Notes: generated by a model from the letters alone, not told the origin. Numbered from the stretch's first letter, positions 50,088-56,871 are shown. The stretch: 64,000 bases of DNA from Candidatus Onthovicinus excrementipullorum (GCA_018712345.1 DVHG01000019.1:55233-119232), one strand, 5' to 3'. Program-made: numbers and translations.

Positions 50088-50403
50088 ATTATCACCGCCC
50101 TTTCGGGCGGGCTTGTACAGACTTCGCCTCCCCATATAGGGAGAGGGGGGCAAAAAAGCGAGGAAAAAGACATCCCCCCTCTCCCTATGACCCTCTCCCC
50201 TCTGTCTTTTTCCACAGCACGCAGAGAGAGTAGTCAATATTTGTTGATCGTCGACTTAATAATATCCAATACAAGCCCGCCATGCGCCCCCCTCGGACGC
50301 ATGATATATTTGACAAAATATCCTATTTATGGTATACTTTAGGTATCCAATACAAGCTTGCGCCCCTGTTCCGGCTCCCCCCCGGGCGGGGGCGCTCGCT
50401 ATA
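50088..50403. other. Candidate phage replication origin
   Basis: A 316-base non-coding region between rep and ssb. It contains a perfect 15-base inverted repeat (50136-50150 and 50174-50188, ATAGGGAG then six or more G) with a 23-base loop, a pyrimidine tract to 50202, two copies of TATCCAATACAAGC (50263-50276, 50344-50357) 81 bases apart, and a plus-strand promoter. The arrangement fits a Rep nick-site hairpin with iterons, but the nick site is not identified. Confidence 0.5.
50310..50338 (+). promoter_or_regulatory. Plus-strand promoter, copy 1 of a pair
   Basis: TTGACA (50310-50315), 17 bases, TATACT (50333-50338), followed by TTTAGGT. ATTTATGGTA and TTTAGGT are shared with a second promoter at 51644. 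It fires against the ssb gene, so its product would be a non-coding or antisense RNA. Confidence 0.7.
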
Positions 50404-50802
50404 TCAAAGATTGAGATATGGATCGTCGTACTCGACGTCCAGCGGATCCTCCGGTTCTGGCTCCGGCGCTGCCGGAGCTGTTTTTTTATCCCCGCAAAAA
50501 CTGACGTTGTTCGCCACAACCTCAAACGCCGTGCGCGTGTTGCCCTGGCCGTCCTGATACTTCCGGGTTTGGATCGATCCCTCTACAGCGATCATCTGGC
50601 CCTTGTTAAAATTACGGTCGACAAACTCGGCAGTCTGACGCCATGCCACCACATTGATGAAATCTGTCTGGCGCTCCTGGCCTTTGGGCACATATGCCCG
50701 CTCCACGGCTACGCAAAATCGGAGTACGCTTGTCCCGCTCTCTGTTACCTTTAATTCCGGGGCAGCAGTAAGCCGCCCCATGATCGTTACGTTGTTGATC
50801 AT
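50404..50802 (-). CDS. ssb: Single-stranded DNA-binding protein
   Basis: 132 residues. OB fold: INNVTIMGRLTAAPELKVTESGTSVLRFCVAVERA at the start, then DFINVVAWRQTAEFVDRNFNKGQMIAVEGSIQTRKYQD. The acidic tail ends DDPYLNL rather than the usual D-D-I-P-F. GGAGGGAG precedes the ATG at 50802. It protects single strands in phage replication. Overlaps the upstream gene by ATGA. Confidence 0.95.
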   Translation of the reverse strand: MINNVTIMGRLTAAPELKVTESGTSVLRFCVAVERAYVPKGQERQTDFINVVAWRQTAEFVDRNFNKGQMIAVEGSIQTRKYQDGQGNTRTAFEVVANNVSFCGDKKTAPAAPEPEPEDPLDVEYDDPYLNL

Positions 50803-51251
50803 TGGTCTCCCTCCGCTTGGCTGAGCGGCATGACAAACCCGCAATAGTCCGGTGCGCCGATAAGACGCACAAAGATCGGACCGTCTGCCCCGCGCTGGAA
50901 ATACTCGTAATCCCTTGCCGGAAAAAACTTGGAGAGCAGACCATCATCAATCCACGTCTCAATAGCTCCGAGAGTATAGATGTGTGCCAGATGGCATCCG
51001 GTAATCTTGAGGCGCTGAGTGTCATGCAGCAGATATTGGGACATCATCTCTGGTGCGTCCTTAATAACACCGTGCAGCGCCTCGGTGAGCGTCATCTTGT
51101 CCATATCAAATATCTGTACATCCGGCTCGATGCAAAATCCTACGACTCCGTCTGTGATCCAGATCCCACTGTCCGCGGGGAAATATCTGACAAGGTGTGG
51201 ATAGTCCAGCATCAGCTTGAGTATATGTTGATATGCCTGTTTGCGCAGCAT
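50799..51251 (-). CDS. Phage protein, unknown
   Basis: 150 residues, not recognised. Segments include YQHILKLMLDYPHLVRYFPADSGIWITDGVVGFCIEPDVQIFDMDKM and DDGLLSKFFPARDYEYFQRGADGP. Mixed alpha/beta, without membrane helices. GGAGG precedes the ATG. It is cotranscribed with ssb, so a link to replication is possible. Confidence 0.55.
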   Translation of the reverse strand: MLRKQAYQHILKLMLDYPHLVRYFPADSGIWITDGVVGFCIEPDVQIFDMDKMTLTEALHGVIKDAPEMMSQYLLHDTQRLKITGCHLAHIYTLGAIETWIDDGLLSKFFPARDYEYFQRGADGPIFVRLIGAPDYCGFVMPLSQAEGDQ

Positions 51252-51265
51252 TGTTATACCTCCTC

Positions 51266-51496
51266 TTATGTTTCAGGGTTAATTATTGATCCGTAATTTT
51301 CTCGGTACACTTGATCTGCCACCATGTTCATAGCGGACATCGTAGGCCCATCCACGCAATTTAGGAGTGGGAATAATATGTCGTGCATTATGTCAAGTGG
51401 GACCCCATATTCCTCCGCAAATCTCAAATAAGCTCCCGCCAGAATCGGTGAGAAGCCCAACTCAAAAATCCTTACAACAAACTCCGACTCATTCAC
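51266..51496 (-). CDS. Small phage protein, unknown
   Basis: 76 residues starting at GTG 51496 behind GGAGGTG. Helical (FVVRIFELGFSPILAGAYLRFAEEYG, MHDILFPLLNCV). No domain recognised. It overlaps the next upstream small gene by eight bases. Confidence 0.55.
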   Translation of the reverse strand: MNESEFVVRIFELGFSPILAGAYLRFAEEYGVPLDIMHDILFPLLNCVDGPTMSAMNMVADQVYRENYGSIINPET

Positions 51497-51644
51497 TTTC
51501 TTTCACCTCCTCTCCCTTCTCTTGGAGGCTGCCGTAGACTGACAGCGATGTGATCTCTGTGGACTCAATGCTCAATCTGCCGATCCCGAGATAATCTGCA
51601 AGCTTGAGTGTTTCCTTCCGGTCGAGATGGATTGACATGGTCAT
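51489..51644 (-). CDS. Small phage protein, 51 residues
   Basis: Begins MTMSIHLDRKETLKLADYLG, continues IGRLSIESTEITSLSVYGSL and ends in an acidic-lysine tail. GGAGGTATAGTCA precedes the ATG. No known domain; the compact overlap with the following gene supports that it is translated. Confidence 0.5.
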   Translation of the reverse strand: MTMSIHLDRKETLKLADYLGIGRLSIESTEITSLSVYGSLQEKGEEVKESE

Positions 51645-51672
51645 TGACTATACCTCCGATTTATGGTAGTAT
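51644..51672 (+). promoter_or_regulatory. Plus-strand promoter, copy 2 of a pair
   Basis: TTGACT (51644-51649), 17 bases, TAGTAT (51667-51672), then TTTAGGT. The stretch from CC-x-ATTTATGGTA to TTTAGGT is shared with the promoter at 50310. A terminator follows within 60 bases. Confidence 0.6.
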
Positions 51673-51731
51673 TTAGGTGTAAGTTTTTTGCTTTGCGCCG
51701 GTCCGGTCCCATCCGGGACGGCGCGTTTTTA
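51673..51731 (+). ncRNA. Putative short phage RNA with terminator
   Basis: Between the plus-strand promoter and a hairpin (51695-51724, GCGCCGGTCCGG against CCGGGACGGCGC with one mismatch) followed by GTTTTTATT there is room for an RNA of about 50 bases and no ORF. It ends at the 3' end of the convergent gene 51729-51995. Confidence 0.4.
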
Positions 51732-51995
51732 TTGTTCATCTTTCTGCGCCTGCTTCATCGCCTCGTAAGCATCACTCAAATTTATCGTTGTCTGATTTTT
51801 TAAAATGGCATCCTCAAGAATCTCCGGAATTTCTTTAAGGATATTCGCCAGAGTATCCCGGGAGATTTCGAGATCACGGGACAAATTAAGTCCCATCTTA
51901 ACCCAAAGCATCAGTATGTGGATTCTTGTTCCGCTGATGCTCATTTCCTCATGGTCGTCATATTTGACGGCTTGAATTCGAGCAATCTCCGCCAT
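51729..51995 (-). CDS. Small phage protein, unknown
   Basis: 88 residues, helical: EEMSISGTRIHILMLWVKMGLNLSRDLEISRDTLANILKEIPEILEDAIL. Not recognised. It overlaps the upstream gene by 38 bases. Its C-terminal region is coiled and charged. Confidence 0.5.
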   Translation of the reverse strand: MAEIARIQAVKYDDHEEMSISGTRIHILMLWVKMGLNLSRDLEISRDTLANILKEIPEILEDAILKNQTTINLSDAYEAMKQAQKDEQ

Positions 51996-52197
51996 ATTCG
52001 ATCATCCTTTCATGTGTTTGTTGATCCTCTACATCCGTCACCGTGAAGGTGTTGCCGCGCTTGGTGATGTTGACCCTGTGGGCTCCATCGTATGGACACT
52101 CTGCCCCAACAATCTCCCCACTCTCATAATCCGCAACCCGGTACAACACCGCCTCGTCCGTCAGCGTCGACAGATTTTTAATTTTGATCGTTCCCAT
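51958..52197 (-). CDS. Small phage protein, unknown
   Basis: 79 residues from the ATG at 52197, which has AAGGAG six bases upstream; an ATG at 52215 overlaps that site. Beta-rich (MGTIKIKNLSTLTDEAVLYRVADYESGEIVG, RVNITKRGNTFTVTDVE). Function unknown. Confidence 0.5.
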   Translation of the reverse strand: MGTIKIKNLSTLTDEAVLYRVADYESGEIVGAECPYDGAHRVNITKRGNTFTVTDVEDQQTHERMIEYGGDCSNSSRQI

Positions 52198-52747
52198 GGC
52201 AGTCTCCTTCTTCATAAATTTTCAGCTCCCCGCACTCGTCGACCCGATGAAATTGGTTTGCGACGGTGATATTGGTCTCCGTCAGCAGTGCCGCCTTGAG
52301 CTCGTCCGAGCAGTTATCTGAGTACGACACGGCGCTCAGCACATGATAGAGCAATTGCTTAACCTGCCGGTCATCAATCCTCGCTTTTAGGCTCCCACAC
52401 CACAGTGGCCAGCACGCATAGTCCAGGTAGGCACCGCACAGGTCGGCACCGCGCAGGTTGGCATCGCACAGGTTGGCATCGCACAGGTTGGCATCGCACA
52501 GGTTGGCACCGCACAGGTAGGCACCGCGCAGGTCGGCACCGCGCAGGTTGGCATCGCACAGGTTGGCATCGCACAGGTAGGCACCGCGCAGGTTGGCATC
52601 GCACAGGTAGGCACCGCGCAGGTTGGCACCGCGCAGGTTGGCATCGCACAGGTTGGCATCGCACAGGTAGGCACGTTCCCCGCCCTCCTTGTTCCTTAAC
52701 CATTTACCGTGCTTTTCCAGCACGATCAAGAGCTCTTTCTGGTTCAT
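52178..52747 (-). CDS. Pentapeptide-repeat protein
   Basis: 189 residues. After MNQKELLIVLEKHGKWLRN come about 18 tandem pentapeptides (A-N/Y/D-L-C/R-D/G) from residue 26 to 115, coded by near-identical 15-base units (about 52430-52672). They form a right-handed quadrilateral beta-helix. Some pentapeptide proteins mimic DNA and inhibit gyrase, others are scaffolds; here no charge pattern decides. C-terminal 65 residues are helical. GGAGGAG precedes the ATG. Confidence 0.8.
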   Translation of the reverse strand: MNQKELLIVLEKHGKWLRNKEGGERAYLCDANLCDANLRGANLRGAYLCDANLRGAYLCDANLCDANLRGADLRGAYLCGANLCDANLCDANLCDANLRGADLCGAYLDYACWPLWCGSLKARIDDRQVKQLLYHVLSAVSYSDNCSDELKAALLTETNITVANQFHRVDECGELKIYEEGDCHGNDQN

Positions 52748-52872
52748 TATTTTCTCCTCCTCACCTTCCCGATCATCCGATCCTCCCACCGGATGATCTT
52801 TTTTTCGTTAAGTAGGCCCGCGACCAGCGCCAGCACCGCCAGCGATTCAAGGGCGATTCTGAGTGTTTCCAT
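52747..52872 (-). CDS. Small single-pass membrane protein, 41 residues
   Basis: Begins METLRIALESLAVLALVAGLL, one membrane helix, then a basic tail ending GKVRRRK (N-out or N-in undecided). AAAGGAGG is six bases before the ATG at 52872, and the stop overlaps the start of the pentapeptide gene (TAATG). Such small basic membrane proteins are common in early phage regions. Confidence 0.55.
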   Translation of the reverse strand: METLRIALESLAVLALVAGLLNEKKIIRWEDRMIGKVRRRK

Positions 52873-52940
52873 TGTCATCCTCCTTTGTCCCATTTTTCAC
52901 CCCATTTCGGTTCTTGTTACCGGAAGGGGGTGTTTTTTTT

Positions 52941-53114
52941 ATGCAGGAGTTTTCCAATACTCTTACGGCCGCGCGCATCCTGTTTGCGCTGTCATTTGTC
53001 TCCGTGCTGGACCATTCTGAGATCGACGACGATTCTTTTGCCGCTCTCCTCGCGCTGATGTACAGTATGGATGATCTGCTCCGGGACATGGCCGATGCGC
53101 TCGAGGGGTTATAA
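52941..53114 (+). CDS. Small helical phage protein on the opposite strand
   Basis: 57 residues, acidic and helical (MQEFSNTLTAARILFALSFV, DSFAALLALMYSMDDLLRDM). AGGGGGTG lies eight bases before the ATG and a strong terminator follows, which supports expression from the plus strand inside the minus-strand early region. Function unknown. Confidence 0.5.
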   Translation: MQEFSNTLTAARILFALSFVSVLDHSEIDDDSFAALLALMYSMDDLLRDMADALEGL

Positions 53115-53124
53115 TCCCTCGCAT

Positions 53125-53151
53125 GGGGCGGCCTCCGGGCTGCCCCTATTT
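53125..53151 (+). terminator. Terminator of the small plus-strand gene
   Basis: GGGGCGGCC-TCCG-GGCTGCCCC (53125-53146), then TATTTTTC. Confidence 0.75.
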
Positions 53152-53334
53152 TTCTCGCTTCTCTAAGGACACCCTTTTCCACACGTATTTTTTGCCATAC
53201 CGCTGCTCGTACCATTTTTCAAATTCGGCCCGGTGCCCTGTGTCTTTAAAATACTCCCTGACCGTTTGTGCTAACAGGAGACTAAGCGCTTTGGCTTGAG
53301 CCTGTTTTTCTGGTACAAAAACGCTTTGTTTCAT
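53146..53334 (-). CDS. Small phage protein, unknown
   Basis: 62 residues, basic and helical (KQAQAKALSLLLAQTVREYFKDTGHRAEFEKWYEQRYGKKY). Second gene of the early leftward operon; its start overlaps the Cro-like gene stop by ATGA. No domain recognised. Confidence 0.5.
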   Translation of the reverse strand: MKQSVFVPEKQAQAKALSLLLAQTVREYFKDTGHRAEFEKWYEQRYGKKYVWKRVSLEKREK

Positions 53335-53552
53335 GATTTTTCACCCTGCTCGTGTTCGATGTCCAAAATCTTACAGATACTGGATATGATTTTGGGCGTT
53401 CCGAGTTTTCCGGTCATGATCTTGTTCATATAGCTGCTATCAAAATACAGACCGGAATCTTTTCTCACCTCCTCAATCAGCCAATTTTGCGGTTTGTCAA
53501 TGTCCACAAGTTTTTTCTTAATTTCTTTGCCAAAATCACAAAGTTTTGTCAT
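53331..53552 (-). CDS. Cro-like HTH regulator
   Basis: About 73 residues with a compact helix-turn-helix: FGKEIKKKLVDIDKPQNWLIEEVRKDSGLYFDSSYMNKIMTGKL. First gene of the early lytic operon, divergent from the CI-like repressor. ATG 53552 lies seven bases from GGCGGTGAT; a GTG four codons earlier is possible. Confidence 0.75.
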   Translation of the reverse strand: MTKLCDFGKEIKKKLVDIDKPQNWLIEEVRKDSGLYFDSSYMNKIMTGKLGTPKIISSICKILDIEHEQGEKS

Positions 53553-53584
53553 TCTAAAAATCACCGCCTTTTACCTATTGACTA

Positions 53585-53703
53585 TTACAGAAAAATGTAA
53601 TATAGTAATGGTGTCAGACATTTCAATTACAGTTTTCTGTTTGCATCTATATCATATTACAGAAAACTGTTATTGTCAATACGATTTATTCAGAAATCTG
53701 TAA
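53585..53703. promoter_or_regulatory. Four palindromic operators of the lysogeny switch
   Basis: Four 16-base sites of consensus TTACAG-N4-CTGTAA: 53585-53600, 53627-53642, 53657-53672 and 53688-53703. The third (TTACAGAAAACTGTTA) and second are closest to ideal, the fourth weakest. They fill the space between the divergent cro-like and CI-like genes. Confidence 0.85.
53599..53626 (-). promoter_or_regulatory. Early lytic promoter (PR-like)
   Basis: On the minus strand TTGAAA (53621-53626), 16 bases, TATATT (53599-53604). The first operator overlaps the -10 and the second abuts the -35, so a repressor bound there would block it. Confidence 0.65.
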
Positions 53704-53736
53704 ATCGTTATTATCAACAATAAAGGGCAGTTTTTT

Positions 53737-54108
53737 ATGGGTGATATGTATAACAAGATTGAATCTTTGTGTAAGGCCAGAGGATCAAATATTACGCAAA
53801 TGTGCCGGGAAACAAATATTTCCAGAAGCGTGTTATCCGAATTAAAGTCCGGGAGAACTAAACAATTATCTGCTAAGTATCTCCCAGTTGTTGCTGACTA
53901 TCTCGATGTCTCTGTAGGATATCTTTTAGGGAATGAAGAAAAGCCCGCTACCGATAACGACAGCGAGCTATACGAACTCTTGGAAGATATCCGGCGCAAT
54001 CCCGATCTAAGAGCAATGTTTTCACTTGCAAAAGACGCTACACCCGAACAGGTGCGGCAATACATAAATGTGATTAAAGCTATTCGAGGAGAGAATACAG
54101 ATGGGTGA
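53737..54108 (+). CDS. CI-like repressor (XRE HTH)
   Basis: 123 residues. N-terminal XRE domain YNKIESLCKARGSNITQMCRETNISRSVLSELKSGRTKQLSAKYLPVVADYLDVSVGYLLG (5-65) and an acidic helical C-terminus (DSELYELLEDIRRNPDLRAMFSLAKDATPEQVRQYINVIKAI). No self-cleavage domain; a nearby metallopeptidase may inactivate it instead. It should bind the four operators and maintain lysogeny. Confidence 0.88.
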   Translation: MGDMYNKIESLCKARGSNITQMCRETNISRSVLSELKSGRTKQLSAKYLPVVADYLDVSVGYLLGNEEKPATDNDSELYELLEDIRRNPDLRAMFSLAKDATPEQVRQYINVIKAIRGENTDG

Positions 54109-54307
54109 AATTTTTGTCCGTCTTAAAGCCCTACCACTGGGTATGAATGCAGTTACAATCCTTGACTGCGACGGCAATTATAACGTCTATTTAAACGACC
54201 GTCTGAGCTATGATGCTCAGCGGGATGCCTATGAACACGAACTTACACACATCGAACGCGACGATTTTTATAATCAGATACCCATAGAGAAAGCTGAACG
54301 GATATGA
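54101..54307 (+). CDS. ImmA/IrrE-like metallopeptidase (short)
   Basis: 68 residues with zinc motif HELTH (YEHELTHIERDDFYNQIPIEKAE, about 46-68). Shorter than usual ImmA proteins (over 100 residues). By analogy with ImmR-ImmA it would cleave the upstream repressor on induction. Overlaps the repressor end by eight bases. Confidence 0.75.
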   Translation: MGEIFVRLKALPLGMNAVTILDCDGNYNVYLNDRLSYDAQRDAYEHELTHIERDDFYNQIPIEKAERI

Positions 54308-55989
54308 TGAGAAGCCGAAAATTTCCTCTTGACCTTTCTATGCTGACACCAGAAGAGCAGCAGCAGTTCATAGATGATTCGTCTACCCTCTACCAAGGCG
54401 ATATAGATGTTTCCTTGTATCTCAGATTCAGCTCAGAGCGACAAAAAGAACAATCAATCGAGGGGCAACTTCGGGATTGTGTCTCCTATTGCAAAAGGGT
54501 CGGATACCGTATTGTTGCTATCTATGTTGACCGCGCCACTACGGCACATAAAGATGTACAAAAACGCGTTCATTTTCAGAAAATGATATCGGACAGTGCA
54601 AAAAAACTTTGGGCTCGGATTATCGTCTGGAAGCTGGACCGTTTTTCTCGGAACCGGGAGGACAGCGCCATTTATAAAATGCGGCTACGGCGTAATGGCG
54701 TAAAAGTCGAATCCGCGACTGAAAATATATCCCAAAATCCGGAGGGAATTATCCTTGAAGCCGTGCTTGAGGGGATCGCGGAATATTATTCTGCCGATCT
54801 CTCCCAGAAGATCACGCGCGGCATGAGAGAGACTGCCCTGAAGTGCCACAGTGTTGGAGGTCAAATTCCCCTTGGATATAAAATTGAAGATCATCGAATT
54901 GTAGTAGATCCAAATACGGCTCATATTGTACAAGAGGCGTTCCAATTATACGCAAATGGGGAAAGTGTCGCAGGCATTTGCCGCCTTTTTAATTCTAAAG
55001 GATATCATACTTCCCGAGGCGGAAAATTTGGCCGCAACAGTTTTAAATCCATGTTTCGGAATGAACGCTATATCGGAGTGTACAAATACATTGACATACG
55101 GAACGAGGGAGGTGTACCCGCCATTATTTCTAAAGAGTTATTTGAGGCCGTCCAGCATCGGCTTTCCAAAAATGCAGAAGCCCCTGCCAGAGGAAAAGCT
55201 AAAGTAGAATATCTCCTCTCTGGTAAACTATTTTGTGGCCATTGCGGAGCCCCGATGAATGGAGAAAGCGGGACCAGCAAAACAGGGAAAATATATAATT
55301 ACTATACATGCTATACTCGTAAAAAAGGCGGCGGCTGTGATAAAAAGCCCTTGAAAAAAGAGTGGATCGAGACAGTAGTGGCCAAATCCGCTGCGGAGCT
55401 TATGACGGACGAGGTTATTGACGAATTAGCTGATATGGCGATATCTCAGTCCGATAAAGATCTTAAGGAAAACACCCGAATCCCCGAATTGACTGTCCAG
55501 AAGAAAGACGTTGAACAAGCGATCAATAATATTACCAAGGCGATTGAAAAAGGGGTTGCTTCTGACACACTTTTGAATCGATTGACTGAATTGGAGCAGG
55601 AAAAGAAAATGATAATTTCCCAACTAATCGAGGAAGAAAAATATATTTACCGATTAGACCGGGATCAAATCATTTTCTGGCTCAGCCAATTTAAGGGAGG
55701 AGATATTTCAGACGAAAATTTTCTGAGGCGTATTATTGATTTGATGATAAACTCCGTCACGGTCTGGGACGAGCCGGACGGATATCGTATTACGACCGCC
55801 TACAATCTGTTTTCTTGCAAAAATAAAACATTCCGAATAAATCCATCCGAAAAAATGTTCGAATTAGAATCCTCTTGGATCACCACACCAATATTAAACA
55901 AAGCCCCCGAGAATATTATTTTCTCGGGGGCTTTGCTATTATGCGATATCTTACGGAACCTTATACAGGCAGATAAAAAATCATATTAG
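54304..55989 (+). CDS. Large serine integrase
   Basis: 561 residues. Catalytic N-terminal resolvase domain with nucleophile serine in LYLRFSSERQKEQSIEGQ (Ser near 43), DRFSRNREDSAIYK near 100 and the long helix EYYSADLSQKITRGMRE; recombinase domain from GGQIPLGYKIEDHRI; zinc ribbon GKLFCGHCGAPMNG with CYTRKKGGGC near 310-345; coiled coil 385-450. The last 37 residues are coded beyond the attR core and read through a terminator hairpin, so they appear host-derived. The frame overlaps the metallopeptidase stop. Confidence 0.93.
   Translation: MMRSRKFPLDLSMLTPEEQQQFIDDSSTLYQGDIDVSLYLRFSSERQKEQSIEGQLRDCVSYCKRVGYRIVAIYVDRATTAHKDVQKRVHFQKMISDSAKKLWARIIVWKLDRFSRNREDSAIYKMRLRRNGVKVESATENISQNPEGIILEAVLEGIAEYYSADLSQKITRGMRETALKCHSVGGQIPLGYKIEDHRIVVDPNTAHIVQEAFQLYANGESVAGICRLFNSKGYHTSRGGKFGRNSFKSMFRNERYIGVYKYIDIRNEGGVPAIISKELFEAVQHRLSKNAEAPARGKAKVEYLLSGKLFCGHCGAPMNGESGTSKTGKIYNYYTCYTRKKGGGCDKKPLKKEWIETVVAKSAAELMTDEVIDELADMAISQSDKDLKENTRIPELTVQKKDVEQAINNITKAIEKGVASDTLLNRLTELEQEKKMIISQLIEEEKYIYRLDRDQIIFWLSQFKGGDISDENFLRRIIDLMINSVTVWDEPDGYRITTAYNLFSCKNKTFRINPSEKMFELESSWITTPILNKAPENIIFSGALLLCDILRNLIQADKKSY
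55876..55885 (+). other. Candidate attR core
   Basis: TGGATCACCA, identical to the end of tRNA-Lys, within the integrase gene at codons 525-527. Everything to its right up to the terminator at 55900 would be the original chromosomal sequence downstream of tRNA-Lys. Confidence 0.7.
55900..55934 (+). terminator. Terminator right of attR, probably the original tRNA-Lys terminator
   Basis: AAAGCCCCCGAGAA and TTCTCGGGGGCTTT, a 14-base perfect stem with a 7-base loop, starting 15 bases after the CCA-like core. This spacing fits a tRNA terminator and suggests the integrase frame here only passes through by chance. Confidence 0.75.
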
Positions 55990-56031
55990 AAAGACCAGTT
56001 AGGCTTTGAAAGCTGAACTGGTCTTTTTTTG
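55990..56031 (+). terminator. Terminator after the integrase frame
   Basis: AAGACCAGTT/AACTGGTCTT with inner GGCTT/AAGCT, followed by TTTTT, right behind the stop at 55989. Confidence 0.8.
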
Positions 56032-56037
56032 TTACAG

Positions 56038-56871
56038 TTATTTATTGTCTGAAAAATCGGTTATTGGCTTTACTTGAACCATTTTCTGTAAAAGCTCGTA
56101 GAAATCAGTATCAACAATTTTGGCGTTGAATTTTTGACAGAACTCTCTGATTAAAGATTCAGCTAAATCTTTGTCCCGAATTTTTTTATTGTCTAATTTC
56201 TGGTTTAAGAATCGTACTAAGTTCTTATGAACTCTATCAACATGTAACAGTCTACTTGTATACGGCCCTCTCACATAGTCTTTAACAAATAAAATCTGAT
56301 TTCCATTCCAGCCTTTAGATAGAATAGAACTTCCTTTTTTTATACTATTCATTACAAATGTATTGCAGTCTTCATTTAAGCTGACCGCAATACATTTAAT
56401 TTTTTTCTTCCTCGTTTCAACTGCTATATTAACACAATAAGACACAATGGGGATAAAAGTTTGCCCCACTTCTACTGTCCCCTGTAATGGCTTTGAAGAA
56501 ATATCAAATGTATTAGCATATCTTATTTTCTTGAAAATCAAAAATGCGGTTTTATAGCTTTTGATACCTGTTTCTTTTTGCAATCCAATAGCAGTCGCTT
56601 TTTCTGCATTCGATGAAATGTACCAAACCGCTCTGAACCAGCAAGTTAAAGGCAAATGCGTATCTTGAAAAATCGTACCCGCGGTTACAGTCGTTTGATA
56701 TTTGCATTTTTTACATTTGTACTTTTTTTCATTTAGAAGCCATGCTTCATCATGTCGGCAACGGGGACAACGGTATCCGTTCGGCCAACGCAAATTAGTC
56801 AGAAAACGGAGGCACTGTTCTTCTGTTCCAAATTCAGACTCAAAATCGGCTAATGTTTCAATGTTTTTCAT
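56038..56871 (-). CDS. IS1595-like transposase, catalytic residues lost
   Basis: 277 residues. The N-terminal zinc ribbon YRCPRCRHDEAWLLNEKKYKCKKCKYQTTVTAGTIFQDTHLPLTCWF and the RNase H-fold part are of the IS1595 family. Where the family has VEVDE-Y it reads VEVGQTF, and the second catalytic block (T-D-G) reads LSKGWNG, so both aspartates are missing. The frame is otherwise complete. Terminal inverted repeats could not be found. It is either a dying copy kept by chance or a domesticated DNA-binding protein. Confidence 0.72.
   Translation of the reverse strand: MKNIETLADFESEFGTEEQCLRFLTNLRWPNGYRCPRCRHDEAWLLNEKKYKCKKCKYQTTVTAGTIFQDTHLPLTCWFRAVWYISSNAEKATAIGLQKETGIKSYKTAFLIFKKIRYANTFDISSKPLQGTVEVGQTFIPIVSYCVNIAVETRKKKIKCIAVSLNEDCNTFVMNSIKKGSSILSKGWNGNQILFVKDYVRGPYTSRLLHVDRVHKNLVRFLNQKLDNKKIRDKDLAESLIREFCQKFNAKIVDTDFYELLQKMVQVKPITDFSDNK

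Larger units (their letters stand above)
19344..55885. mobile_element. Siphovirus-type prophage, serine-integrase type
   Basis: Contiguous phage modules: cargo genes, holin, endolysin, receptor-binding and tail-tip proteins, tape measure, tail tube, head-tail joining, HK97-fold capsid, ClpP-like protease, portal, both terminase subunits, late regulator, methyltransferases, replication genes, Cro/CI switch and integrase. Structural genes are all on the minus strand. Boundaries rest on a 10-base repeat, on an integrase frame that closes when the ends are joined, and on size (36.5 kb). No structural gene is visibly broken, so it may be inducible. Confidence 0.85.

Noticed and set aside
50128..50150. 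CTCCCC-ATATAG-GGGAG as a second CRISPR repeat
   Set aside because: It resembles the palindrome of the repeat at 28118 but lacks GTCGC and GTGGATTGAAAT; it is part of the larger inverted repeat of the putative origin.
52405..52815. Plus-strand frame rich in WHRTGRHRAG
   Set aside because: Antisense shadow of the pentapeptide repeats, with extreme composition and no start signal.
52847..53215. 122-residue minus-strand frame
   Set aside because: Opposite the small plus-strand gene at 52941, with low-complexity Ser/Arg content and no ribosome binding site.
55900..55989. Integrase C-terminal 30 residues as genuine integrase sequence
   Set aside because: They are coded by a terminator hairpin and its flank beyond the att core, and lack any integrase-like pattern; they are better explained as chromosomal sequence read in the integrase frame.
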